From positions 149,562,196 to 149,626,195 of the forward strand of contig OY804577.1 of the NCBI GenBank assembly GCA_963680875.1: a stretch of DNA of 64,000 nt, given 5' to 3'. The notes beneath the pieces were generated by a model. The model was given only the letters and a program-made list of their open reading frames with translations. It did no database searches and had not been told where the DNA came from. This document shows, one piece after another, positions 1-12,000 of this stretch; position 1 is the first letter of the stretch, and every line of letters starts with the position of its first letter. The DNA comes from Bathymodiolus brooksi. Taxonomy: Eukaryota > Mollusca > Bivalvia > Mytilida > Modiolidae. A program made the translations under genes and the position numbers.

Positions 1-1149
1 TGTCATACAGAACAGCATATCTTTTATTTCTCCGTTTATACTATTCACATTATTTATTTCAGCAACGCTCTAATAACACATTTTTTCTTTTTTTAGCCTA
101 CATCATGTAGCTCTCATTATCTTAAACATTTTAAAAGAAAAGTAATCAGGAGAACATATCTACAGGAAGTTATACACAAATTCTGTAATAGTTTTATTAA
201 ACACTTAATTTGATCAGTTTTAGAATTACACAAAGGGAATTCATGCCATTTTTCATTATGTGTCGGGCAAATTGTATGTCAATCAAATAGTATTCCGTTC
301 ACATCTGTGCACAGTAGACATTTCCGTCACATTTTCCTGTTATTGAGTTTATCTTCTGAGGCGTGTAGGAATCTGGTGGAATACACAACGATTCAATAAG
401 CAAAATGTCAGATGGAAGCAATTGAGGGCGGTATGATTATCACGTGATTTCACCTGTAATTGCATTTCCCGCTATAATTGTTTCCAAATCAATAGTCATT
501 TTGAAAAAGAAATATGTTGAAATGAGTTGTTAAATAAGTGTACTTAAAACAGAAGTGAAGGACATTCTTTTTCATATTAGAATTGTGTGGTTTTTCTTTA
601 TATAATATTACAAAACGAAGTGATGGATTCAGCTCAATTTAATAGATATTACCTCAAGCTTATGTAGTTTGTTTTGTAACGGGCCTGGTATCTATTGAAA
701 ATGATATGATAAAGTAAATTAAAATAAATAGGAAAATAAACTGTAAGAAAGGGTTCGTACCTAAGTTACTTCTTATGGTTCGAGATTTATTGTGTAAACT
801 GAAAAGAACCTATCCAAATTAATTGTATTATTTTAAAATAGTAGAAAATTATATATCTCAATTTTGTTCAGTAAGCTACAACTATAACTATAAATAGAAT
901 GTTGGCTCACTTTGAGCTATTCAACGATAAATCGTTTTATCAGAATAACAGGCAAGACTTATGCTGTCACTTCTGCTATTCTTTAAACCCTGATGTCTTG
1001 TTTTAGCTCAGTTCAGCTCAATATACCTATTTAATCTGTCTAATCTTTCGATACGCACTTCACAAATGGCACAAAACGAATGCAACCATCCGCGGCATTT
1101 TGACCGCCTTATATACCCTAACATTTATTCGGGATACTCTAATTAATCG
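1..1149. other. AT-rich non-coding DNA, nothing recognised
   Basis: I see no long open frame, tandem array or recognisable mobile element here. The sequence is AT-rich with scattered homopolymer runs. It is the left flank of the LINE relic that follows. Confidence 0.6.
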
Positions 1150-1724
1150 ATCACTTCTATGTAAAAACCCGAGGATTCTACAAGGACATAAATTATATTA
1201 CCAGCAAAGCAAATAAAACTCTTGGCTTTCTGCGTAGAAACCTGAAAATCCCATCTATCAGGATAAAAGAACAAGCATATTTCACTCTTGCACGTCCACT
1301 AGTAGAATATGCTAGTACAGTTTGGGACCCATATACACAAGCTGATATAAACAAGGTGGAGGCAGTGCAGAGAAGAGCGACTGGATATGTAGCAAACAAT
1401 CACAGAAATAGATTTAGTGTAAGTAACATCATACAAAGACTAAAATGGAGACCACTTGCAGACAGAAAAAAGGACGCTAGACTTGTGATGCTATATAAAA
1501 TCGATAGAGAACTTGTAGCCATCAACAAGGAAAACAGGCTAATTCCAACAGGTCGAAAAACCAGAAAATCACACAACAGGTAATTCCAGATACCATCCTC
1601 CCGTATTGACACCAGGAAAATGTCATTCTTTCCAAGAACGGTACGAGACTGGAACCTACTAGCTCCAGACATTGTTGAATTGGACACACCTGAGGCCTTT
1701 AAGGCAAGGATCGTGTCCCTATAG
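1150..1724 (+). pseudogene. Decayed C-terminus of a non-LTR (LINE) reverse transcriptase
   Basis: The frame opens after a stop at 1140-1142 and reads 146 codons to an in-frame TAA at 1581-1583. It then continues in the same frame for 46 codons to a TAG at 1722-1724. The translation has the layout of the region after the catalytic palm in Jockey/CR1/L2-like LINE polymerases. In order these are SKANKTLGFLRRNL, then RPLVEYASTVWDPYT, EAVQRRATGYV, and a W-x-P-L-A-D-R-K-K-D-A-R-L stretch. After the stop come SFFPRTVRDWN and a final EAFKARIVSL. The catalytic FADD-type region and the endonuclease are absent, so this is 5'-truncated, as is usual for dead LINE copies. The stop between the two conserved blocks shows it is not functional. 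An AT-rich possible 3' UTR follows to about 1790. Family-level assignment within the LINEs is not secure. Confidence 0.85.
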
Positions 1725-2269
1725 TCCAGACAGTGACAACTGTATATAGTTTTAATTGTAAATTCAATTTGGTTATTATTACTTAATATCATCTATTTGG
1801 AAACTTATTTAAACTTTGGCTTTACTATTCGTTGGGCATGCCGCACAAAAATCAAAATTGCATAATCTTCAATATGATGAAGGAGGCAATCATATGGCAG
1901 AAACAGGAGGGGATTTCCAACTTTATGAATACAACATTGACGTAATGGGAAAATAGCGTTTCAGTAAAGTGTTCATTTCATTTCACTACATTTACCCACG
2001 CCTCCGAACAAAAAGCGTCCTCGTTTTCATCATGCACAAGCATTGTTTTCCTAACCAAATTAAATTATCCTTATACCCTAACTTTTATCAATGATCCAAC
2101 TAATATTAACTTTGACCCTAACACCTAAACCTATGTTGACAATAAGTAACCTAAGCAACAATGTACCTACATTGTTTGTTTCTACATTATTTTGGAGCTG
2201 TTCCTACAATGTTTTGTTTTTCATTTTATTAGCTAATAATTGCTAATGCTTCTAACTAGTAGATAGTAT
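1725..2269. other. AT-rich spacer, no gene seen
   Basis: The first ~65 bases may be the LINE 3' UTR. The rest is AT-rich with a few CCTAA-like words (for example near 2075-2150) that do not form a tandem telomere-type array. No reading frame of note was found. Confidence 0.5.
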
Positions 2270-2528
2270 ATCCATTTGTAGCGTCAGATTGTGGGTTGGA
2301 TCCCCTGAAGGGTCAAACGAAACACTACCAAATTGGCATATGATTTTTCACCCTTCAGCTTTCAGCATCATTATGTAAGAGCATGACTGGTTCGCTGGGA
2401 GTCATGATAAAGTGTCCATGTGGAGTGAACTATCTACAAACTGACCAGAGATTGAGGGGTCATGTATATATGTGTTGGGAATATCAATGTTCTTCTGTGT
2501 CTACGATTTTTATACTGAATGCTGAAAA

Positions 2529-2588
2529 TGTCCTGACGTGTCATGTGAAATGTCCTGACGTGTCATGTGTTCCTGACGTGTCATGTGT
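2529..2588. repeat. Short ~18-22-bp tandem repeat, 3 copies, inside the old SINE
   Basis: The word CCTGACGTGTCATGTG occurs three times in a row with small spacing differences. It lies in the ~150-base insertion that separates the two halves of the SINE body. The core contains the palindrome TGACGT-like half sites, but no function is implied. Confidence 0.85.
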
Positions 2589-2635
2589 TTATGTTTTTCA
2601 TTTCATTACTAGCACTATGAAAATCCAACCAAGTC

Positions 2636-3185
2636 TGTCTAGTATAAAATAGGCATCATCTGTCTAGTATAAAATAGGCATCATCTGTCTAGTATACAAT
2701 AGGCATCATCTGTCTAGTATAAAATAGGCATCATCTGTCTAGTATAAAATAGGCATCATCTGTCTAGTATACAATAGGCATCATCTGTCTAGTATAAAAT
2801 AGGCATCATCTGTCTAGTATAAAATAGGCATCATCTGTCTAGTATAAAATAGGCATCATCTGTCTAGTATACAATAGGCATCATCTGTCTAGTATAAAAT
2901 AGGCATCATCTGTCTAGTATAAAATAGGCATCATCTGTCTAGTATAAAATAGGCATCATCTGTCTAGTATACAATAGGCATCATCTGTCTAGTATAAAAT
3001 AGGCATCATCTGTCTAGTATAAAATAGGCATCATCTGTCTAGTATAAAATAGGCATCATCTGTCTAGTATAAAATAGGCATCATCTGTCTAGTATAAAAT
3101 AGCCATCATCTGTCTAGTATAAAATAGGCATCATCTGTCTAGTATAAAATAGGCATCATCTGTCTAGTATAAAATAGGCATCATC
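2636..3185. repeat. 25-bp minisatellite, 22 exact-length copies
   Basis: The unit runs TGTCTAGTATAAAATAGG then CATCATC, and 550 bases hold exactly 22 copies with no indel. Variation is almost limited to one position, ATAAAAT versus ATACAAT, plus one GGC to GCC change near 3103. The variant falls at copies 3, 6, 10 and 14, giving the pattern AAC-AAC-AAAC-AAAC followed by eight common-type copies. The unit matches the SINE segment GGTCTAGAACAAAGCGG plus ACCTCATCATC (around 38440 on the + strand). That indicates the array grew by duplication of part of the SINE in which it sits. Confidence 0.95.
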
Positions 3186-3292
3186 GTCATCCCATCAAAA
3201 ATAACTTGTTCCCTCCATGATATATCTGGAAAGATTGCCCACTTAACCTTAGTGACGTAATACATATTAATCACAGTGTAATATGAATATTT

Positions 3293-4057
3293 GTTTTACT
3301 AACAGTTACTCACTATACAATCATCTTGACACATTTTACTAACAGTTACTCACTCTACAATCATCTTGACACGTTATACTAACAGTTACTCACTCTACAA
3401 TCATCTTGACACGTTTTACTAACAGTTACTCACTCTACAATCATCTTGACACGTTATACTAACAGTTACTCACTATACAATCATCTTGACACATTTTACT
3501 AACAGTTACTCACTATACAATCATCTTGACACGTTTTACTAACAGTTAGTCACTATACAATCATCTTGACACGTTTTACTAACAGTTACTCACTATGCAA
3601 TAATATTGACACATTTTACTAACAGTTACTCACTATGCAATCATCTTGACACGCTTTACTAACAGTTAGTCTCTATACAATCATCTTGACACGTTTTACT
3701 AACAGTTACTCACTATACAATCATCTTGACACATTTTACTAACAGTTACTCACTATACAATCATCTTGATACGTTTTACTAACAGTTAGTCACTATACAA
3801 TCATCTTGACACGTTTCACTAACAGTTACTCACTATACAATCATCTTGACACATTTTACTAACAGTTACTCACTATGCAATAATATTGACACATTTTACT
3901 AACAGTTACTCACTATAAAATCATCTTGACACGTTTTACTAACAGTTACTCACTATACAATCATATTGACACGTATTACTAACAGTTACTCACTATACAA
4001 TCATCTTGACACGTTTTACTGACAGCTACTCACTATACAATCATCTTGACACGTTTT
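3293..4057. repeat. 40-bp minisatellite, about 19 copies
   Basis: Units start every 40 bases from 3301 to 4021 with words AACAGTTACTCACTATACAA and TCATCTTGACACGTTTTACT. There is no change of register across the array. Point variants recur (ACACG/ACACA, GTTACT/GTTAGT, TACAA/TGCAA, CATC/ATATT). The variant runs around 3541-3660 and 3781-3900 are alike, suggesting block duplication. A short AT microsatellite follows near 4085-4104. It begins within 40 bases of the SINE 3' end but I see no sequence link to the SINE. Confidence 0.95.
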
Positions 4058-4450
4058 TCTCGTTTTTATTGGGTGAAGTGTACTATATCTATATATATAT
4101 AATTACAAGTATAAATAATAAAGACTTTAAAGGGGAAAATTTCTAATGTCATTCAAAAAGATCTATTGTGGCTGAAAGGCTGTCTAACTGATACTTTAAA
4201 TCCAGACAAAAGTAAACATGTTTTCTGTACAAGATATAATTTACACATTAGATATCTGTTTTCATCTATATTTTACTGTCATAAGACAAAGCTATAAATA
4301 CATTCAATGGCGTCTATTTTATGCTTGAATACTTTAAGACGGAGAAATGAATGCACTTTATATGGCAATAAGAAAAGTAAAGAGAGGCTTTTCCTGGAAT
4401 GGCGGCCCAATAACAAATATAGAAAGTAAACACTGATAAATGATTTAATC

Positions 4451-4555
4451 GGTTTTTAATGACCAATCAATTTATATGAATACTTTATTAGGTTTTTAAT
4501 GACCAATAAATTTACAAGAATAGTTTAGTAGGCTTTAAATGACCTATCAAATTAC
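4451..4555. repeat. Degenerate 40-bp tandem repeat, 2.6 copies
   Basis: Units begin at 4451, 4491 and 4531 with GGTTTTTAATGACCAATCAA, GGTTTTTAATGACCAATAAA and GGCTTTAAATGACCTATCAA. The third copy is incomplete. The unit length equals that of the array at 3301 but the sequences do not match. Confidence 0.8.
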
Positions 4556-5272
4556 AATTGTCTCCCTGTGTACATGAATTTACCAAAAGATGTAGAAGCA
4601 AAACATTGATAATGATAAATTACAAATACGTCAATTTAACACAAAATGTGATAATAATAAAAACACAAATGTTTAATTTAGTGTTTTCTGTAATAACATT
4701 CAACATGTACGATCAAAGTCAAATGATTTGAAGCCAAATATATTTGTATAAATATTTGGGTGACAGAAACCATCAGGGCTTAACGAGCATAGCAAACATC
4801 GGCTAACGTCGTCTATACCTGAAGGAGGAGAACATAAGCTTTAATAATAATTACATGAATTAGGAACTCTTAATTTCGATAAAACTATATCTCTAATAAA
4901 CCATGTCAGCCAAATAATCTGAAAATCATCTTTTCAGTTGGCGTTCAATGACCAATCAAAATGGTATTTATGTCTGTGTATTAGAAATAACAATACGAAT
5001 CAAATAGGTTAGACAACATTTAGAAAAATTTGAATATACCAAAGAGGGAATCAGAAATCTTCAATCTAAGAATGAAAAATAACACAACAAAGGGGGACAA
5101 TAGACAAACAATAATCGACAAAACATTGCACCATTAAAACATTGCACAGACGTCTGAAAAAAATTACCGACAGTATATAAAATTTTACATATTTGTGATG
5201 TGAAATTGTTTAATTTGGAAACAAATGGTCCTTTTGACAATGAGTGTATGTATTATTGACAGGAGACATAGT

Positions 5273-5358
5273 CTAAGATAAATCACGTGATGTACATAGC
5301 TCACGTGATCTACAGGCTAAGATAACTCACGTGATCTACATAGCTCACGTAATATACA
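5273..5358. repeat. 44-bp duplication carrying CACGTG palindromes
   Basis: CTAAGATA begins at 5273 and again at 5317. Each copy carries two CACGTGAT-type words separated by a CTACATAGCT or GTACATAGCT spacer. Three of the four sites keep the perfect CACGTG hexamer and the last has decayed to CACGTAAT. CACGTG is the E-box core bound by bHLH factors in animals, but nothing here shows use as a regulatory site. Confidence 0.75.
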
Positions 5359-5894
5359 GTTTAAATCTATTAGACGTGTGGAGGATAATCTTGTTTGAGC
5401 AATTATTTTGACAACACAGGTTTTAGAAATACATTTGGACTGTCTGAAGAATTCTCCAGAACTAATCTATCTCAAAGCATAGAAATTCGTTATAACACGT
5501 GGACATTAATGTATTCTGATTTTTAAATGTCTTAAAGACGAAGAAAAAACAAATTATTGCCTTTCTTTACCATCGGTCAATAATTCTTGTCTGAGTGCTT
5601 TTAACAAATATCATTATTATATTGCTCGTTATGATATATGGAACGATCACGCAACATAATAATGCCTCCCAGACTATCTTTAGAATCTTCTGACAATATT
5701 CTACAAGATCATTTATTACATCTACAACTCTAGTAAACTAGATCCTGTATTACACTATATAGATTAAATGATTATATTGTAAACATCAGTTGTCCATTGT
5801 TGATACAGAACATACGGCTTACAATATAATTCTACAACGATTAAGTCAAGTCTAAGTGGAATATTCAACATGAAGTGATCTGAAAATAAACAAA

Positions 5895-6062
5895 CTCAGT
5901 AATATCGTGAAGGTCAGTTTTATTTGGGCAGGAAATCGGAGTACCTGGAGAAAACCACTGACCTGTCGCAAGTCACTGAACAACTTGATCATATCATGTT
6001 GTATCGAGTACAACTCGTCATGAGCGGGATTCAAACTCACAATGTTAATGGTGATATGGACT
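5895..6062. mobile_element. Fragment of an unclassified dispersed repeat
   Basis: The stretch contains GGAAATCGGAGTACCTGGAG, then AAAACCACTGACCTGTCGC and GCGGGATTCAAACTCAC. These words resemble a dispersed repeat I recall from many invertebrate genomes, where the first reads as a GGAAACCGGAGTACCCGGAG-type core. I cannot assign it to a class. It ends within a few bases of the first 70-bp satellite unit, so the left edge of the satellite is at or inside this element. Confidence 0.45.
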
Positions 6063-6070
6063 GATTGTAT

Positions 6071-9000
6071 AGATAGTTGTATATCCACGACCACGACGCC
6101 CCACCCCATTGACTATGTAATATAGGTTCTCTATGTGTATAGATAGTTGTATATCCACAACCACGACGCCCCACCCCATTGACTATGTAATATAGGTTCT
6201 CTATGTGTATAGATAGTTGTATATCCACGACCACGACGTTCCACCCCATTGACTATGTAATATAGGTTCTCTATGTGTATAGATAGTTGTATATCCACGA
6301 CCACGACGCCCCACCCCATTGACTATGTAATATAGGTTCTCTATGTGTATAGATAGTTGTATATCCACGACCACGACGCTCCACCCCATTGACTATGTAA
6401 TATAGGTTCTCTATGTGTATAGATAGTTGTATATCCACGACCACGACACCCCACCCCATTGACTATGTAATATAGGTTCTCTATGTGTATAGATAGTTGT
6501 ATATCCACGACCACGACGCTCCACCCCATTGACTATGTAATATAGGTTCTCTATGTGTATAGATAGTTGTATATCCACGACCACGACGCTCCACCCCATT
6601 GACTATGTAATATAGGTTCTCTATGTGTATAGATAGTTGTATATCCACGACCACGACGCTCCACCCCATTGACTATGTAATATAGGTTCTCTATGTGTAT
6701 AGATAGTTGTATATCCACGACCACGACGCCCCACCCCATTGACTATGTAATATAGGTTCTCTATGTGTATAGATAGTTGTATATCCACGACCACGACGCT
6801 CCACCCCATTGACTATGTAATATAGGTTCTCTATGTGTATAGATAGTTGTATATCCACGACCACGACGCCCCACCCCATTGACTATGTAATATAGGTTCT
6901 CTATGTGTATAGATAGTTGTATATCCACGACCACGACGCCCCACCCCATTGACTATGTAACATAGGTTCTCTATGTGTATAGATAGTTGTATATCCACGA
7001 CCACGACGCCCCACCCCATTGACTATGTAATATAGGTTCTCTATGTGTATATATAGTTGTATATCCACGACCACGACGCCCCACCCCATTGACTATGTAA
7101 TATAGGTTCTCTATGTGTATAGATAGTTGTATATCCACGACCACGACGCTCCACCCCATTGACTATGTAATATAGGTTCTCTATGTGTATAGATAGTTGT
7201 ATATCCACGACCACGACGCTCCACCCCATTGACTATGTAATATAGGTTCTCTATGTGTATAGATAGTTGTATATCCACGACCACGACGCTCCACCCCATT
7301 GACTATGTAATATAGGTTCTCTATGTGTATAGATAGTTGTATATCCACGACCACGACGCTCCACCCCATTGACTATGTAATATAGGTTCTCTATGTGTAT
7401 AGATAGTTGTATATCCACAACCACGACGCCCCACCCCATTGACTATGTAATATAGGTTCTCTATGTGTATAGATAGTTGTATCTCCACGACCACGACGCT
7501 CCACCCCATTGACTATGTAATATAGGTTCTCTATGTGTATAGATAGTTGTATATCCACGACCACGACGCCCCACCCCATTGACTATGTAATATAGGTTCT
7601 CTATGTGTATAGATAGTTGTATATCCACGACCACGACGCCCCACCCCATTGACTATGTAATATAGGTTCTCTATGTGTATAGATAGTTGTATATCCACGA
7701 CCACGACGCCCCACCCCATTGACTATGTAATATAGGTTCTCTATGTGTATAGATAGTTGTATATCCACAACCACGACGCCCCACCCCATTGACTATGTAA
7801 TATAGGTTCTCTATGTGTATAGATAGTTGTATATCCACGACCACGACGTTCCACCCCATTGACTATGTAATATAGGTTCTCTATGTGTATAGATAGTTGT
7901 ATATCCACGACCACGACGCCCCACCCCATTGACTATGTAATATAGGTTCTCTATGTGTATAGATAGTTGTATATCCACGACCACGACGCTCCACCCCATT
8001 GACTATGTAATATAGGTTCTCTATGTGTATAGATAGTTGTATATCCACGACCACGACACCCCACCCCATTGACTATGTAATATAGGTTCTCTATGTGTAT
8101 AGATAGTTGTATATCCACGACCACGACGCTCCACCCCATTGACTATGTAATATAGGTTCTCTATGTGTATAGATAGTTGTATATCCACGACCACGACGCT
8201 CCACCCCATTGACTATGTAATATAGGTTCTCTATGTGTATAGATAGTTGTATATCCACGACCACGACGCTCCACCCCATTGACTATGTAATATAGGTTCT
8301 CTATGTGTATAGATAGTTGTATATCCACGACCACGACGCCCCACCCCATTGACTATGTAATATAGGTTCTCTATGTGTATAGATAGTTGTATATCCACGA
8401 CCACGACGCTCCACCCCATTGACTATGTAATATAGGTTCTCTATGTGTATAGATAGTTGTATATCCACGACCACGACGCCCCACCCCATTGACTATGTAA
8501 TATAGGTTCTCTATGTGTATAGATAGTTGTATATCCACGACCACGACGCCCCACCCCATTGACTATGTAATATAGGTTCTCTATGTGTATATATAGTTGT
8601 ATATCCACGACCACGACGCCCCACCCCATTGACTATGTAATATAGGTTCTCTATGTGTATAGATAGTTGTATATCCACGACCACGACGCTCCACCCCATT
8701 GACTATGTAATATAGGTTCTCTATGTGTATAGATAGTTGTATATCCACGACCACGACGCTCCACCCCATTGACTATGTAATATAGGTTCTCTATGTGTAT
8801 AGATAGTTGTATATCCACGACCACGACGCTCCACCCCATTGACTATGTAATATAGGTTCTCTATGTGTATAGATAGTTGTATATCCACGACCACGACGCT
8901 CCACCCCATTGACTATGTAATATAGGTTCTCTATGTGTATAGATAGTTGTATATCCACAACCACGACGCCCCACTCCATTGACTATGTAATATAGGTTCT

Positions 9001-12000
9001 CTATGTGTATAGATAGTTGTATCTCCACGACCACGACGCTCCACCCCATTGACTATGTAATATAGGTTCTCTATGTGTATAGATAGTTGTATATCCACGA
9101 CCACGACGCCCCACCCCATTGACTATGTAATATAGGTTCTCTATGTGTATAGATAGTTGTATATCCACGACCACGACGCCCCACCCCATTGACTATGTAA
9201 TATAGGTTCTCTATGTGTATAGATAGTTGTATATCCACGACCACGACGCCCCACCCCATTGACTATGTAATATAGGTTCTCTATGTGTATAGATAGTTGT
9301 ATATCCACAACCACGACGCCCCACCCCATTGACTATGTAATATAGGTTCTCTATGTGTATAGATAGTTGTATATCCACGACCACGACGTTCCACCCCATT
9401 GACTATGTAATATAGGTTCTCTATGTGTATAGATAGTTGTATATCCACGACCACGACGCCCCACCCCATTGACTATGTAATATAGGTTCTCTATGTGTAT
9501 AGATAGTTGTATATCCACGACAACGACGCTCCACCCCATTGACTATGTAATATAGGTTCTCTATGTGTATAGATAGTTGTATATCCACGACCACGACACC
9601 CCACCCCATTGACTATGTAATATAGGTTCTCTATGTGTATAGATAGTTGTATATCCACAACCACGACGCTCCACCCCATTGACTATGTAATATAGGTTCT
9701 CTATGTGTATAGATAGTTGTATATCCACGACCACGACGCTCCACCCCATTGACTATGTAATATAGGTTCTCTATGTGTATAGATAGTTGTATATCCACGA
9801 CCACGACGCTCCACCCCATTGACTATGTAATATAGGTTCTCTATGTGTATAGATAGTTGTATATCCACGACCACGACGCCCCACCCCATTGACTATGTAA
9901 TATAGGTTCTCTATGTGTATAGATAGTTGTATATCCACGACCACGACGCTCCACCCCATTGACTATGTAATATAGGTTCTCTATGTGTATAGATAGTTGT
10001 ATATCCACGACCACGACGCCCCACCCCATTGACTATGTAATATAGGTTCTCTATGTGTATAGATAGTTGTATATCTACGACCACGACGCCCCACCCCATT
10101 GACTATGTAACATAGGTTCTCTATGTGTATAGATAGTTGTATATCCACGACCACGACGCCCCACCCCATTGACTATGTAATATAGGTTCTCTATGTGTAT
10201 ATATAGTTGTATATCCACGACCACAACGCCCCACCCCATTGACTATGTAATATAGGTTCTCTATGTGTATAGATAGTTGTATATCCACGACCACCACGCT
10301 CCACCCCATTGACTATGTAATATAGGTTCTCTATGTGTATAGATAGTTGTATATCCACGACCACGACGCTCCACCCCATTGACTATGTAATATAGGTTCT
10401 CTATGTGTATAGATAGTTGTATATCCACGACCACGACGCTCCACCCCATTGACTATGTAATATAGGTTCTCTATGTGTATAGATAGTTGTATATCCACGA
10501 CCACGACGCTCCACCCCATTGACTATGTAATATAGGTTCTCTATGTGTATAGATAGTTGTATATCCACAACCACGACGCCCCACCCCATTGACTATGTAA
10601 TATAGGTTCTCTATGTGTATAGATAGTTGTATCTCCACGACCACGACGCTCCACCCCATTGACTAAGTAATATAGGTTCTCTATGTGTATAGATAGTTGT
10701 ATATCCACGACCACGACGCTCCACCCCATTGACTATGTAATATAGGTTCTCTATGTGTATAGATAGTTGTATATCCACAACCACGACGCCCCACCCCATT
10801 GACTATGTAATATAGGTTCTCTATGTGTATAGATAGTTGTATATCCACGACCACGACGCCCCACCCCATTGACTATGTAATATAGGTTCTCTATGTGTAT
10901 AGATAGTTGTATATCCACGACCACGACGCCCCACCCCATTGACTATGTAATATAGGTTCTCTATGTGTATAGATAGTTGTATATCCACGACCACGACGCC
11001 CCACCCCATTGACTATGTAATATAGGTTCTCTATGTGTATAGATAGTTGTATATCCACGACCACGACGCTCCACCCCATTGACTATGTAATATAGGTTCT
11101 CTATGTGTATAGATAGTTGTATATCCACGACCACGACGCTCCACCCCATTGACTATGTAATATAGGTTCTCTATGTGTATAGATAGTTGTATATCCACGA
11201 CCACGACGCTCCACCCCATTGACTATGTAATATAGGTTCTCTATGTGTATAGATAGTTGTATATCCACGACCACGACGCTCCACCCCATTGACTATGTAA
11301 TATATGTTCTCTATGTGTATAGATTGTTGTATTTCCACGACCACGACGAACCACCCCATTGACTATGTAATATAGGTTCTCTATGTGTATAGATAGTTGT
11401 ATATCCACGACCACGACGCTCCACCCCATTGACTATGTAATATAGGTTCTCTATGTGTATAGATAGTTGTATATCCACGACCACGACGCCCCACCCCATT
11501 GACTATGTAATATAGGTTCTCTATGTGTATAGATAGTTGTATATCCACGACCACGACGCCCCACCCCATTGACTATGTAATATAGGTTCTCTATGTGTAT
11601 AGATAGTTGTATATCCACAACCACGACGCCCCACCCCATTGACTATGTAATATAGGTTCTCTATGTGTATAGATAGTTGTATATCCACGACCACGACGTT
11701 CCACCCCATTGACTATGTAATATAGGTTCTCTATGTGTATAGATAGTTGTATATCCACGACCACGACGCCCCACCCCATTGACTATGTAATATAGGTTCT
11801 CTATGTGTATAGATAGTTGTATATCCACGACAACGACGCTCCACCCCATTGACTATGTAATATAGGTTCTCTATGTGTATAGATAGTTGTATATCCACGA
11901 CCACGACACCCCACCCCATTGACTATGTAATATAGGTTCTCTATGTGTATAGATAGTTGTATATCCACGACCACGACGCTCCACCCCATTGACTATGTAA

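Larger units (their letters stand above)
2270..3256 (+). mobile_element. Old tRNA-derived SINE, expanded inside by a minisatellite
   Basis: This copy aligns by eye with the full-length SINE at 38186-38536. A B-box-like segment lies at 2291-2305 (GTGGGTTGGATCCCC), followed by GGGTCAAACGAAACAC. Next come ATGACTGGTTCGCTGGGAGT and TGTCCATGTGGAGTGAAC, the counterparts of the central domain in the 38-kb copy. An extra ~150 bases (about 2445-2598) interrupt it. The element resumes with AGCACTATGAAAATCCAACC, immediately before the 25-bp array. After the last array unit it continues as CATCAAAAATAACTTGTTC through TTAGTGAC at 3256, matching the SINE 3' end. The SINE is therefore continuous across the array, which occupies one internal segment. 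It is diverged and presumably inactive. No clear target-site duplication was found and the A-box half is too decayed to place. Confidence 0.8.
4061..5892. other. Mostly unique AT-rich DNA with small degenerate repeats
   Basis: No gene or convincing reading frame was found. Apart from the small repeats listed separately (4451-4555 and 5273-5358), I see single-copy AT-rich sequence. A stray AATGACCAATCAAAA-like word near 4948 resembles the 40-bp unit at 4451 and may be an outlying copy. Confidence 0.5.

Noticed and set aside
1193..1792. Minus-strand frames of 68 and 130 codons
   Set aside because: They are the antisense of the LINE relic, whose plus-strand translation carries the conserved motifs.
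2070..2150. Telomere-like CCCTAA words
   Set aside because: Only isolated CCCTAA-type words in AT-rich DNA, not a tandem run.
2383..2652. 89-codon plus-strand frame
   Set aside because: It overlies the old SINE and runs into its minisatellite.
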